From Flavobacteriales bacterium (GTDB taxonomy: Bacteria; Bacteroidota; Bacteroidia; UBA10329), in assembly GCA_020635535.1 (NCBI GenBank), contig JACJZP010000002.1, positions 62,001-126,000 of the forward strand: a DNA stretch of 64,000 nucleotides. The letters are read 5' to 3'. The notes below the pieces were generated by a model, which ran no database searches, was not told the DNA's origin, and worked only from the letters and a program-made list of their open reading frames with translations. A program made the translations under genes and the position numbers. Of the stretch, positions 16,737 through 25,569 are shown piece by piece. Each line of letters opens with the position of its first letter. Position 1 is the first letter of the stretch.

Positions 16737-16937
16737 TTACTTCAACTTCTCAGTACAATCGCAGCCAGAAGCTTCAAAGTTGGCAATGGCAGCTTCATAC
16801 TGATCTTTGGAATCGAAATCTTCCATGCAGAAGTCATGGTCGCCAAGAACAGTACACTCACATTCAGCACACTTTTTACAGGAACTTGCTCCAATAGCGA
16901 TTGCTGAAACAAACAATGGGATAAGTATTTTTTTCAT
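16737..16937 (-). CDS. Small cysteine-rich lipoprotein
   Basis: A 66-residue protein with a signal peptide ending in the lipobox GASSC (Cys20). Seven further cysteines follow in about 45 residues: KKCAECEC, HDFCMEDF and ASGCDCTEK. The paired CxC and CxxC spacing suggests disulfides or metal binding, but no family is recognised. It is an isolated minus-strand gene between two plus-strand genes and ends 4 bases from the DUF6913 stop. A signal peptide plus lipobox makes it a credible real gene despite its size. Confidence 0.7.
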   Translation of the reverse strand: MKKILIPLFVSAIAIGASSCKKCAECECTVLGDHDFCMEDFDSKDQYEAAIANFEASGCDCTEKLK

Positions 16938-17059
16938 GATAGGATAAGTTTAGTGCGAAGCTATTTCACGCAGAACCATTGCTCATGACAAACATCAACT
17001 TTAACATTGATTCGGATGCCTCGGTAGCCAAAATGCTGTCTGCCAATTAACTTTACGGC

Positions 17060-17935
17060 ATGAAAGAATTGAGAGGAACCGGTGTGGCCATGATCACGCC
17101 ATTCAATGCGGATGGAAGCGTTAATCATTCCCATTTGGAGAAATTGACTGAACATCTTGTTTCTGGAGGTGTGAACTATTTGGTTGTGATGGGCACAACG
17201 GGTGAAAGCGTTACACTGACCAAGCAAGAGAAGAAGGATGTTCTTCAAACTATTCTGAAGACGAATGCAGGAAGAATTCCTGTGGTTTTGGGAGTTGGCG
17301 GCAATAACACAGCCGTGGTATGTGAAGAGTTGAAGAACTTGGACACTACTGGTCTTACGGCCATTCTTTCAGTTTCTCCAGCTTACAACAAGCCAACTCA
17401 GGATGGAATTTACGCGCATTACAAAGCGATTTCTGAGGTAAGTCCGTTACCGATAATCCTTTATAATGTGCCAGGCCGAACCGGTAGCAACATGTCGGCC
17501 GCAACCACACTTCGATTAGCAAAGGATTTTGAGAATATAGTAGCAATCAAAGAAGCTTCTGGAAGTTTGGATCAGTGTACTGCCATCCTCAAAGACCGTC
17601 CAGAAGAATTCATGGTTATTTCTGGTGATGATACATTGAGCTTGCCAATAATTGCCAGTGGAGGAGATGGTGTTATTTCCGTGGTTGCAAACGCATTTCC
17701 TGCAGCGTATTCAGAACTGATCAGTAGTAGTTTGAATAGTGATTTCGCCACAGCAAGAAAGAGGCAATATCAACTATTCGATATTGTCAACTTGCTTTTT
17801 GCCGAAGGAAATCCTGCTGGTGTAAAATGTGCCTTGAAGATTCTTGGCGTTTGCGAAGAGAATGTTCGACTGCCACTTGTGCCAGTTTCAGATTCGTTGC
17901 GTGGTAAGATGAAAGCGCTGATCGATCAGCTATAG
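17060..17935 (+). CDS. dapA: 4-hydroxy-tetrahydrodipicolinate synthase
   Basis: This 291-residue TIM-barrel class I aldolase condenses pyruvate with aspartate semialdehyde in lysine and diaminopimelate synthesis. Motifs seen: GTGVAMITPF, VMGTTGESVTL (the GTTGE motif), YNVPGRTG (catalytic tyrosine) and the Schiff-base lysine in IVAIKEASG, followed by ISGDD. The length is canonical. TAACTTTA at 17048-17055, a near -7 box, sits immediately before the ATG. It is convergent with the following lipoprotein gene (1-base gap) and is not linked to other lysine genes here. Confidence 0.96.
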   Translation: MKELRGTGVAMITPFNADGSVNHSHLEKLTEHLVSGGVNYLVVMGTTGESVTLTKQEKKDVLQTILKTNAGRIPVVLGVGGNNTAVVCEELKNLDTTGLTAILSVSPAYNKPTQDGIYAHYKAISEVSPLPIILYNVPGRTGSNMSAATTLRLAKDFENIVAIKEASGSLDQCTAILKDRPEEFMVISGDDTLSLPIIASGGDGVISVVANAFPAAYSELISSSLNSDFATARKRQYQLFDIVNLLFAEGNPAGVKCALKILGVCEENVRLPLVPVSDSLRGKMKALIDQL

Positions 17936-17936
17936 C

Positions 17937-18404
17937 TCACTTCCCGTATTCGTACACGGCTTGAACCGTTTTTTCGTGTGGCCACTTGATCACTACGCTA
18001 CCTGAGGTTCCATACTTCAATGGTGCAAGATTGAACAGAACAGTGTCCATAACCAGACTTCTACAAGCATCATTGTCTGGGTTCAAGTGTTCAAAATCGA
18101 TAATTGCCTGAGGTGGCAGACTTTTTAGCCAAGCGCCCGAGAAATATGCATTGAAATCGTGCTCTTTGCAGCCACCGCTGTATCTGAAAACAACGGTCAG
18201 CACATCATCTGCGGCACTCATTTCCAAAACTTGAAAATCTGGTTTGATAGGCTTTCGTTGAGAATCAATTACAATTTCCTTAACCGCGGGTGCAGTTGAT
18301 TCAGCAACAGGTTCTTCGGCCTTTAATTTGGAAGTGTTCGACCCATTGTTCTTGCAGCCAATAGCCGCGAGACACAATACACCTAAGACAAATAGTTGTT
18401 TCAT
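17937..18404 (-). CDS. Lipoprotein of unknown function
   Basis: I place the start at the ATG at 18402-18404, giving a 155-residue lipoprotein with signal MKQLFVLGVLCLAAIGC (lipobox AIGC); the frame opens earlier at 18461. A low-complexity linker (EEPVAESTAPAVKE) precedes a compact domain with SGGCKEHDF, LNPDNDACRS and LKYGTSGSVVIKW. I do not recognise the family. The two domain cysteines may pair. It lies 40 bases downstream of the protease gene on the same strand. Confidence 0.7.
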   Translation of the reverse strand: MKQLFVLGVLCLAAIGCKNNGSNTSKLKAEEPVAESTAPAVKEIVIDSQRKPIKPDFQVLEMSAADDVLTVVFRYSGGCKEHDFNAYFSGAWLKSLPPQAIIDFEHLNPDNDACRSLVMDTVLFNLAPLKYGTSGSVVIKWPHEKTVQAVYEYGK

Positions 18405-18444
18405 GGTAAGTTTTCTTCTTCCGATCAAACAGGAGACCAAAAGA

Positions 18445-20766
18445 TCAATCTTTCTGAACAACGACCTTTCTGGTCAGTTTTCCAGCTGAACCCAATAAGT
18501 TGACCTGATAAACTCCACTTGAGATATTCGATAGGTCTATTACAGATCGCATTGAACGTGTTGGAACAGACTGAACAACCGTTCTACCAGTAATATCGCT
18601 TATCGTAATAAGAGAAAGTTCCTGGTAATTCTCAACGTCAACATAAACAACACCGTTGGTAGGGTTCGGGTAGATATTCAGCTGTCCGTAGTCTGCTTCC
18701 TTGATGGAAAGACCGCCAACCATTCCGAATTCCCACTCTTCTTCCTCGTTGAATTCACCTCCTTGAGCAAGGATCATGTTATTCCCATCTTTCAACGTGT
18801 ATTGACCATTGCCTGTAAAACCACAGCAGATTCCATCACCATAATCATCAACAATAAGGAATGAATAGCATCCGTCTCCATCCAACTGAATGGTCTCGGT
18901 AATGGTCGAATTGTTTCCATAGGCTCCAGCATCACCTTGCTGAGCGGTTTGGTTACCACCGCCATTTGCTCCTACGCTGGTATTGCCGCCAGATGCAACC
19001 AATTGGTTATTCGGGCCACGAACCTCCCAATAAGTTTCATAACCGTAATTGTCGGTCTTAAGTGTGAGGGTAAGGACGTCTTCTCCAACCGTTAGGTCGA
19101 AAGTTGTTGACGTACTGTTGTTGTTTGAATTCTCGTCCGTTTGTCCGTTAGGTGCAGATACCGTAACACTAATGGTATTGGTTCCATAATTCGGGGTGAA
19201 ACTGCTTAGTGGGACATTATAGGTATTTCCTTGGGTAAGCGTTCCAGACCACGGAATTGTCTGATTACTGCCGCCATTATAGTTGTAGTTGATGGTAGCG
19301 GTTGTCAAGGTTGTGGTTCCATTGTTTTTGAGCACGAAAACAGGGTTGATGGTCTGCTGTTCGCAAAGCGCTTCCGGAATTCCAACAAAACCAGCGGTTG
19401 CAGCATCCAAACTATAGCTTACAGCACCTGTTGGATAGCCATCAAGTGTAGTTACACCTGTGTTGCCTGGATCCAGCCAATCGCGAAGTCGGGTAGAGGA
19501 GCTACTTCCATTGTCCCAAGAAACCCCGAAACGGCCATACCAATCTGCTCCGCTTTGGTTCTGGCAAGATGCCGCACCTCCGTAAAGCTGACCAATAATG
19601 CGGTGGTCTTGATTGAACAACGGGCTTCCAGAAGAGCCACCTTCGGTAGTGCCATCTTCCCATTGACCAACATACCAAACAGCCGCACCGCTTTGGTTGT
19701 TGTGTGTCGGGCCATCCTCATCATGGCTGATTTTCTTTACATCGCCAGAAGGATGGTGAATTCCAGTAGCCGCTGTTACCGCAGCCTCGCTATCTGAATT
19801 ATCCCACCCCGCCCACTCAGCATTGAAATTGGCTGGAATGGCATTTCCATTGTTTATCTCCAATAATCCGAAGTCAGAAGCTGAATTGTTAGCCAGAATA
19901 CTGGCACCGGAAACACTCTGATTGGTTGGGCCAGTGTTACCAGAACATGTTGATGCTTCGTGATTGAAATAGAATACCCAGTTGCCAACACCACCGCCCA
20001 AACAGTGATTTGCCGTTAGGAAATAAGGATATCCATCGTTGTTGGTGTTGTTGACCAATGCACCGCTACAAACAGCATTTCCGCCACTTGCAATCAGAGC
20101 AACAGCTTTCTTCTGAACCTGCCAGTCATCGCCCAGTGGGCAGTTAACATTAATGTTGCATGAACCGCTTGTTCCAAAAGGCCCACGACCGTACTTGATC
20201 TCTTCAAACCTGGAATCGAACCCGCGATAAGCATGAACGATTTGTCCGATTCTCAAGTTCAATTCACTGAGGTTCACATTCTCAGGAATACTGAGCTCTA
20301 CCACTACGTCCTCACCGTATACCAAGCTGGTAGCAAGCATACCGTTTGCCTGCTTGTTCTTGTAATTGAATGAGCCAATAAAGTGTGTCTGCTCCTTATC
20401 GTAAATAAAAAGCTTGGCAGACTTGGGCAGGTCAAATTCAGAGAACAGAAAACTTACTGCTTTAGCGCTGGGTGCATGTATTCCAAGCCGCCAAACGTTT
20501 TTTCCATTTTCAACAGTCCATGTTCCAGAATTATTTGGAGTAAAGCTTGCTGAACGTTCAATTCCAAATCGGTACGCGAATTCTTTGTATTGATCATTTT
20601 CCGCATCCTCAACTTCAATGGTTGCCATATCTAACTCAGGAAGACGTTCGTAATTGAGTTCAAAATCTGCTGATTGCCAATTAATTGGCTCTCCGCCTTG
20701 ACTGACCTGTGCGTGGATGTTCAGTGATAAAACTGAAAAGAAAAGAACTGTAAATAGATTTTTCAT
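18445..20766 (-). CDS. Secreted lysyl-endopeptidase-like trypsin-fold protease with T9SS sorting domain
   Basis: About 773 residues from the ATG at 20764-20766, which gives a clean signal peptide (MKNLFTVLFFSVLSLNIHAQ). An N-terminal propeptide-like region leads to an S1-family domain with the triad His in FLTANHCLGG, Asp in NSASDFGLLEI and Ser in EGGSSGSPLF. The CNINVNCPLG start of the mature domain and the paired cysteines resemble Achromobacter lysyl endopeptidase. A CARDB-like beta domain (ALCEQQTINPVFVLKNNG) and a GDGICCG-containing beta domain follow, then a T9SS tail (LNIYPNPTNG, DITGRTV, SSGVYQVNL). It is probably released or surface-attached for extracellular protein digestion. Cleavage specificity is inferred only. 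Confidence 0.88.
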   Translation of the reverse strand: MKNLFTVLFFSVLSLNIHAQVSQGGEPINWQSADFELNYERLPELDMATIEVEDAENDQYKEFAYRFGIERSASFTPNNSGTWTVENGKNVWRLGIHAPSAKAVSFLFSEFDLPKSAKLFIYDKEQTHFIGSFNYKNKQANGMLATSLVYGEDVVVELSIPENVNLSELNLRIGQIVHAYRGFDSRFEEIKYGRGPFGTSGSCNINVNCPLGDDWQVQKKAVALIASGGNAVCSGALVNNTNNDGYPYFLTANHCLGGGVGNWVFYFNHEASTCSGNTGPTNQSVSGASILANNSASDFGLLEINNGNAIPANFNAEWAGWDNSDSEAAVTAATGIHHPSGDVKKISHDEDGPTHNNQSGAAVWYVGQWEDGTTEGGSSGSPLFNQDHRIIGQLYGGAASCQNQSGADWYGRFGVSWDNGSSSSTRLRDWLDPGNTGVTTLDGYPTGAVSYSLDAATAGFVGIPEALCEQQTINPVFVLKNNGTTTLTTATINYNYNGGSNQTIPWSGTLTQGNTYNVPLSSFTPNYGTNTISVTVSAPNGQTDENSNNNSTSTTFDLTVGEDVLTLTLKTDNYGYETYWEVRGPNNQLVASGGNTSVGANGGGNQTAQQGDAGAYGNNSTITETIQLDGDGCYSFLIVDDYGDGICCGFTGNGQYTLKDGNNMILAQGGEFNEEEEWEFGMVGGLSIKEADYGQLNIYPNPTNGVVYVDVENYQELSLITISDITGRTVVQSVPTRSMRSVIDLSNISSGVYQVNLLGSAGKLTRKVVVQKD

Positions 20767-20861
20767 TTGGGTGAAATTCATTTGTGGCGAATATAATTTC
20801 CTTGGTAATAGGAAACTGTCTTTCAGCAATCCAACACAAACGAATTGAAAGTGTTTGCAAC

Positions 20862-22274
20862 CTATTTACCCCGTCCCCGAAGAACCGTCTGTATGGTATA
20901 GATAAGAATCTTGATATCCACGAGAATGCTCATGTTCTCGATATACAGAAGGTCGAACTTCATTCTGCGTATCATTTCGTCCACATTTTCGGCATAGCCA
21001 TACTTAACCATTCCCCAAGACGTGATACCGGGTTTTACCTTTAGCAGATGCGTGTAGTGAGGTGCTTTCTGAACAATCTGATCGATAAAGAACTGCCGTT
21101 CAGGGCGCGGCCCAACAAGACTCATGTCTCCAATAAGCACATTGAAAAACTGTGGAATTTCATCCAACCGAACTTTACGCATAAAACGACCGAACGAAGT
21201 GATACGTGGATCGTTGTCGCTTGAAAGCGCAGGACCGGATTTTTCTGCATCCACAACCATTGATCTGAATTTGATGATGTAGAATGGCTTGCCTCCTTTG
21301 CCAACCCGCTCCTGCTTGTAAAAAATTGGACCCGGGCTACTAAATCTTACGCCTAATGCTGTAAACAGGTAAATCGGGGATAGAATAATGAGAGCCAAAG
21401 ATGAAATGACAATGTCAGCAGCGCGTTTTGTAACCAGTTGCCAAGGCTCCAGAATATCCTGCCTAACCTGAATAAGCGGTGTTCCATAGATGGAATCCAT
21501 TCTCACAGATCCCGAAAGAATATCATACATATCTGGAATTACCTTGACGATGACCTTGTGCCCATTGAGTTTGTAAAGGATGTCTTCCAAACTCTTGTGT
21601 TCACTTGATTCCAAAGCGATGATAACTTCCTCTATGTTGTTTTCGTCAATTACCCGCAACACAGAATCCATTGTTCCCAGAAATGGTAACTTTTCCTCCA
21701 GAGGATAGCTTTCGCGCTCTTTTACGCGGATGAATCCTTTGAACAGATTTCCCGATGAACGCTGCTGACTTTCAAGTTCTTCGTAAAGTTCAACGGCTTT
21801 AGCATCACTGCCGATCATTAGTGTAGGGAAACCGAATTTTCGGCTGTGAATCTTGCTGGCAGTAATGCTTGTAAGTATGAATCTGAACAGAAATGTCAGG
21901 CCAAACTGTAGACAGAAAAGGACAAGGAAGGATTGGTAATATGTGGTGTAATTGATGACATCATCATCCAGAATCAATGCAAAGAAGAGTGCAGTAACTC
22001 CAACAAGTGTAACTGCAAAGGTCTGTACCAACTCTCTGAGTCGCGAACGTCTGTAAACATTGCTGTAGGCTCCGAGCATTGCGTGGAACAGCAACCAGAA
22101 GAGTGGAATGAGCACCAATCCCTGAATGAACCGATGATCCATATTGACCAGCACCTCTCCGTAGAGTTTGCTCTCCACATAGGTTTTTCTGTAATAGAAG
22201 AAGACGCTCCAAGTACCAATGGCGGCAAGCCAGTCGAAGAGAATATACTTGAATGTCTGTAAACCTTTGTTCAA
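20862..22274 (-). CDS. Exopolysaccharide biosynthesis polyprenyl glycosylphosphotransferase (WcaJ/WbaP type)
   Basis: A 470-residue membrane protein. Four N-terminal membrane segments and a CoA-binding-like domain (FPTLMIGSDAKAVELYEEL; INGxVxP-type region) precede the bacterial sugar transferase domain. That domain shows KRAADIVISSLALI, FYKQERVGKGGKPF, KFRSM, LDEIPQFFNVLIGDMSLVGP and GITSWG. The family transfers a sugar-1-phosphate to undecaprenyl phosphate, starting capsule or O-unit assembly. The start is TTG (22272-22274), only 2 bases after the upstream lipoprotein stop, implying translational coupling. It belongs to a small minus-strand envelope cluster with the lipoprotein and a Gfo/Idh/MocA dehydrogenase. 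Confidence 0.9.
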   Translation of the reverse strand: MNKGLQTFKYILFDWLAAIGTWSVFFYYRKTYVESKLYGEVLVNMDHRFIQGLVLIPLFWLLFHAMLGAYSNVYRRSRLRELVQTFAVTLVGVTALFFALILDDDVINYTTYYQSFLVLFCLQFGLTFLFRFILTSITASKIHSRKFGFPTLMIGSDAKAVELYEELESQQRSSGNLFKGFIRVKERESYPLEEKLPFLGTMDSVLRVIDENNIEEVIIALESSEHKSLEDILYKLNGHKVIVKVIPDMYDILSGSVRMDSIYGTPLIQVRQDILEPWQLVTKRAADIVISSLALIILSPIYLFTALGVRFSSPGPIFYKQERVGKGGKPFYIIKFRSMVVDAEKSGPALSSDNDPRITSFGRFMRKVRLDEIPQFFNVLIGDMSLVGPRPERQFFIDQIVQKAPHYTHLLKVKPGITSWGMVKYGYAENVDEMIRRMKFDLLYIENMSILVDIKILIYTIQTVLRGRGK

Positions 22275-22276
22275 AC

Positions 22277-23140
22277 CTAAAAGTGAGTTAGTTTGATATT
22301 GTCAAGGTAAACGCTGATCTCATCAGGGGCATCTTCGTTGCGAATGTATCCGAAAACAGGCGTGTGCTCTGCAGTAAAGTAGTTCGTGGCAATGTCAGTT
22401 AAACTGATGTAAATGTGCTTCCATTCATCGGATGCATTCACTTGTAGAATAGGTGTTTGAACAGAACCGCCTGGACTTGTACTGATAACGCTCACAACAA
22501 AAGGGAAATTTCCTTTGTACGAGAACTCCAGAATGACAGAAGCACCTCCTGATGGCAGGTCGAAAGACTGATTGGCCTTACATTCAAAGAAATTGAGGTT
22601 TAAGGGCAAACTAAGCTTAGCACTTTTTGTGTCGTAAGCTTCTGCTCCGGTAACGATTACCACACCGGCCTCACTCATTGTGGTAATCGTAAGCGACTGT
22701 TGAGATGAGACTTCAAAATCTTCATTCCAAGCCGTAATTGCACCGTCTTTATATGGTAATGTCGGATTCAGGTTTATGACACTGTCCTCGAAAAGTTCAA
22801 CTGTTCCCAGAAAATCCTGTAAGAACTCATATTTCCAACGAGATGCAGCCTGACCGTTCAGTTTAACACCTGGGCGAATCCGTATGTTGACATCACCACT
22901 ATGCAGAATCGGAACAACTGCCGGTAGTTCATAAACACCCACCAATTGCTCATTGTCAAACACCCAAGCATCAACAATATCGTTCACGTTATTGCCATGA
23001 CCAGCCGAATTGACACTGATTGAATCAATGCGTATGAAGGCAGGAATCTTTTCCTCAGGATTGATCAGGTCGCATGATGACGAACCTAATATCAGAACAA
23101 AAAATAGCGAAATGAACAGTGTGGTTGATCGAGACTTCAT
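22277..23140 (-). CDS. Lipoprotein of unknown function next to sugar transferase
   Basis: About 287 residues. The signal sequence ends in the lipobox GSSSC, and I start at the ATG at 23138-23140 (three codons after the first possible). The mature part is beta-rich: VNDIVDAWVFDNEQLVGVYELP, VNIRIRPGVKLNG, and a C-terminal half resembling carbohydrate-binding jellyrolls (VILEFSYKGNFPFVV, WKHIYISLTD, ISVYLDNIKL). No catalytic motif is seen. Its place between the dehydrogenase and the sugar transferase suggests a role in the envelope or glycan export, but this is inference. Confidence 0.7.
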   Translation of the reverse strand: MKSRSTTLFISLFFVLILGSSSCDLINPEEKIPAFIRIDSISVNSAGHGNNVNDIVDAWVFDNEQLVGVYELPAVVPILHSGDVNIRIRPGVKLNGQAASRWKYEFLQDFLGTVELFEDSVINLNPTLPYKDGAITAWNEDFEVSSQQSLTITTMSEAGVVIVTGAEAYDTKSAKLSLPLNLNFFECKANQSFDLPSGGASVILEFSYKGNFPFVVSVISTSPGGSVQTPILQVNASDEWKHIYISLTDIATNYFTAEHTPVFGYIRNEDAPDEISVYLDNIKLTHF

Positions 23141-23178
23141 TCCGTGCATCTTAGCGCAACGGCCGCGAATTTAAATTA

Positions 23179-24177
23179 TTATATGCTGGAGGTAAGAAGA
23201 TCGGAATTCAGATGCAGTTTCTCAACTATCTGATGTGCGACCTGTAGGGCGTTGTATCCATCTTGAATGGTAACGGCTGGTTGCACATTATCCTCGATGC
23301 ACTGTCTGAATGAACGAAGTTCTTCTTGGATGGCATTCGTTTCCTGAATTTCAGGAAATTCGAAATTGATCCTTCGTTTACGATTATCAGAAAGCTCAAT
23401 AAAGAGATCATTCGCATTCGGCACAATGCTCTCATCGTCCAGCCTAACCACTTCGGTCTTCTTCTTCAAGAAATCAATGGCCACATAAGCATCAGGTTGG
23501 AACAACCTGGTTTTACGCATATTCTTCAACGATATCCTACTTGCGGTGATGTTGGCCACGCAACCATTGGCAAACTCAATTCTTGCATTGGCAATGTCGG
23601 GAGTTTCGCTTACCACAGGCACTCCGCTGGCCTGAATTCGCTTAACGCTCGATTTAACAATACTCAGAATAATGTCCAGATCATGAATCATCAGGTCCAT
23701 TACCACTGGAACATCCGTTCCGCGAGGATTGAACTGCGCCAACCGATGACTTTCAATGAACATTGGCTGATTGATGTATGGTTGAGCAGCAAGAAATGCT
23801 GGATTGAAGCGTTCAACGTGGCCTATCTGAACTTTTACATTGGCCTCGTGCGCTAATTTCATCAAGCCCTCCGCTTCATCCAATGTATTGGTTACAGGCT
23901 TCTCAATAAAAACATGTTTGGAGGCTCGAAGCGCTTTGGCGGCACAATCGAAGTGAGAAAGCGTTGGAGTAACCACATCAACAACATCTACCGCATCAAT
24001 CAGGGCTTCAACACTATCAAAGGCCGGAACTCCGAATTGACTTTTGGCACGTTTTACTTGTTCGGCATCCGGATCATAAAATCCGGCCAATTCATAGCCT
24101 TCAGTTTCAGACAGAAGTTTGAGGTGGATCTTTCCGAGATGACCTGCACCAAGTACTCCGATCTTCAGATTGTTCAT
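23179..24177 (-). CDS. Gfo/Idh/MocA-family NAD(P)-dependent oxidoreductase
   Basis: About 332 residues from the ATG at 24175-24177, which puts the Rossmann motif GVLGAGHLGKIH at the N terminus. The frame extends upstream to 24273 with unrelated sequence. VVDVVTPTLSH, the catalytic EKP motif (HVFIEKPVTN), GHVERFNP and VPVVMDLMIHDLDI are typical. Members oxidise or reduce sugar rings or act on UDP-sugars. The MDLMIHDLDI form occurs in UDP-N-acetylglucosamine 3-dehydrogenase-like and inositol dehydrogenase-like enzymes. Placement beside a polyprenyl sugar transferase favours nucleotide-sugar chemistry. The exact substrate is unknown. Confidence 0.88.
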   Translation of the reverse strand: MNNLKIGVLGAGHLGKIHLKLLSETEGYELAGFYDPDAEQVKRAKSQFGVPAFDSVEALIDAVDVVDVVTPTLSHFDCAAKALRASKHVFIEKPVTNTLDEAEGLMKLAHEANVKVQIGHVERFNPAFLAAQPYINQPMFIESHRLAQFNPRGTDVPVVMDLMIHDLDIILSIVKSSVKRIQASGVPVVSETPDIANARIEFANGCVANITASRISLKNMRKTRLFQPDAYVAIDFLKKKTEVVRLDDESIVPNANDLFIELSDNRKRRINFEFPEIQETNAIQEELRSFRQCIEDNVQPAVTIQDGYNALQVAHQIVEKLHLNSDLLTSSI

Positions 24178-24288
24178 GAATAAAGTGGCCTTCAGTTGAG
24201 TTTTGTAGCAAGCGCAAATTATTACATTTAGTCGCCCCGATTTCCAGACGGAAATACGGTTTTCAACACTCACAGTTTAATAGTTCAG

Positions 24289-24936
24289 TTGATTCGCGAT
24301 TCGCATAAACAGCAAGGAAACAGACGGAAGCTTGTGAAGCTTCTGGAGGAGAAGGGAATAAAAGACAAGCGCGTTCTTGAAGCCATTGGAAAAGTGCCTC
24401 GGCACCTTTTTCTGAACAGTGCATTTGAGGAACAGGCTTACGAAGACCGACCGTTTGCGATTGGTGCCGGGCAGACCATTTCGCAACCGTTCACGGTAGC
24501 CACCCAAAGTGAACTGCTGGGCGCGGAAAAAGGAATGAAGGTGCTTGAGATCGGCACAGGTTCAGGGTATCAGGCAGCTGTGCTTCATGCCATGGGTATC
24601 AAGGTGTTCACCATAGAGCGCATCAAAGAGCTTTATGATAGAACCTCTAAGCTTCTTCCCAAACTGGGTTTTAGGGTCAAGTGCTTTTATGGGGATGGCA
24701 ATCAGGGCGTTCCAAATTGGGCGCCTTACGATAGAATTATCATCACTGCAGGTGCGCCCATTGTTCCAGAAGGGCTGTTGGATCAGTTGAAAATTGGCGG
24801 TATTATGGTTGTGCCAGTTACCGAAGGAGATTCAGAGGTCATGAAGACCATTACCAAACTTGAGGATGGTTCCACGGTGGTCAGAGATCACGGTACATTC
24901 AGATTCGTTCCCCTACTGGAAGATAGGTTGGACTGA
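24289..24936 (+). CDS. pcm: Protein-L-isoaspartate O-methyltransferase
   Basis: The 215-residue SAM methyltransferase repairs isoaspartyl residues in aged proteins. Motifs: KVPRHLFLN, the Pcm hallmark AIGAGQTISQPFTVA, SAM-binding motif I VLEIGTGSGYQAAVL, and the post-II region YDRIIITAGAP. The start is TTG at 24289 (reading M/L-IRDSHKQQG); no ATG lies between it and the conserved helix. The length is normal. It is divergent from the dehydrogenase and about 100 bases before the thioredoxin gene. Confidence 0.93.
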   Translation: MIRDSHKQQGNRRKLVKLLEEKGIKDKRVLEAIGKVPRHLFLNSAFEEQAYEDRPFAIGAGQTISQPFTVATQSELLGAEKGMKVLEIGTGSGYQAAVLHAMGIKVFTIERIKELYDRTSKLLPKLGFRVKCFYGDGNQGVPNWAPYDRIIITAGAPIVPEGLLDQLKIGGIMVVPVTEGDSEVMKTITKLEDGSTVVRDHGTFRFVPLLEDRLD

Positions 24937-24960
24937 ACGAGCGGAATTGTCCTTCGGTTT

Positions 24961-24968
24961 TAACTTTG
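24961..24968 (+). promoter_or_regulatory. TAACTTTG -7-like box between pcm and thioredoxin gene
   Basis: Perfect TAnnTTTG match 72 bases before the thioredoxin ATG. No TTTG at proper spacing upstream. A second, weaker box (TAGATTCG, just before 25040) is the alternative. Confidence 0.3.
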
Positions 24969-25039
24969 AGTTGACCAAAGGCAACACTTTTAATACGGAT
25001 TCCGTTATGTAAGGAGTTAGAAAGTCATAGATTCGTGGC

Positions 25040-25510
25040 ATGAAGAATTTGATTGTGATATTGCTTATTGGGTTGACCTTTGGGGTGAAAGCTCAAGAAT
25101 CGTCAAAACTCAATTGGTATACAGATCTGGTGGCAGCAGTTGATAGATCGATTGCTGAGGACAAACCATTACTTCTATTTTTTACAGGGAGCGATTGGTG
25201 CGGCTGGTGTAAACGACTCCAGGCAGAGGCATTTTTCCAACCTGAATTCGAGAAGTGGGCAACTGAAAAAGTTGTTTTGATGGAACTTGATTTTCCTCGC
25301 GGCACGCCTCAAACTGAAGAGCTTAGACAGCAGAATATGAATATCCAGAGGATATTCGGAGTTCGAGGCTATCCAACCATTTGGTTTGTGAATCCGACCA
25401 AAGAGGGAGATGATATCAACTTCGCTAAGATCGGTCAGACAGGATATGTAAGAGGAGGAGCAGAGGCTTGGATTGCTGAGGCTGATAGAATTCTAAGTTC
25501 ACAGCAGTAA
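25040..25510 (+). CDS. Exported thioredoxin-fold protein
   Basis: A 156-residue protein with signal peptide MKNLIVILLIGLTFGVKAQ and a thioredoxin-like domain of the Thioredoxin_7/DUF255-like kind. The redox motif WCGWC (Cys54, Cys57) follows LLLFFTGSD, and the cis-proline lies in GYPTIWF. It probably acts as a periplasmic thiol-disulfide reductase or oxidase. It is a single domain with no fused oxidoreductase. It stands between pcm and the NagB-fold/hydrolase gene on the same strand. Partner unknown. Confidence 0.88.
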   Translation: MKNLIVILLIGLTFGVKAQESSKLNWYTDLVAAVDRSIAEDKPLLLFFTGSDWCGWCKRLQAEAFFQPEFEKWATEKVVLMELDFPRGTPQTEELRQQNMNIQRIFGVRGYPTIWFVNPTKEGDDINFAKIGQTGYVRGGAEAWIAEADRILSSQQ

Positions 25511-25569
25511 TTTACCGCAATTCGGTGTCTGCCTAATGCGCTTTTGATTAACCATCTCGCGATGAAAGA

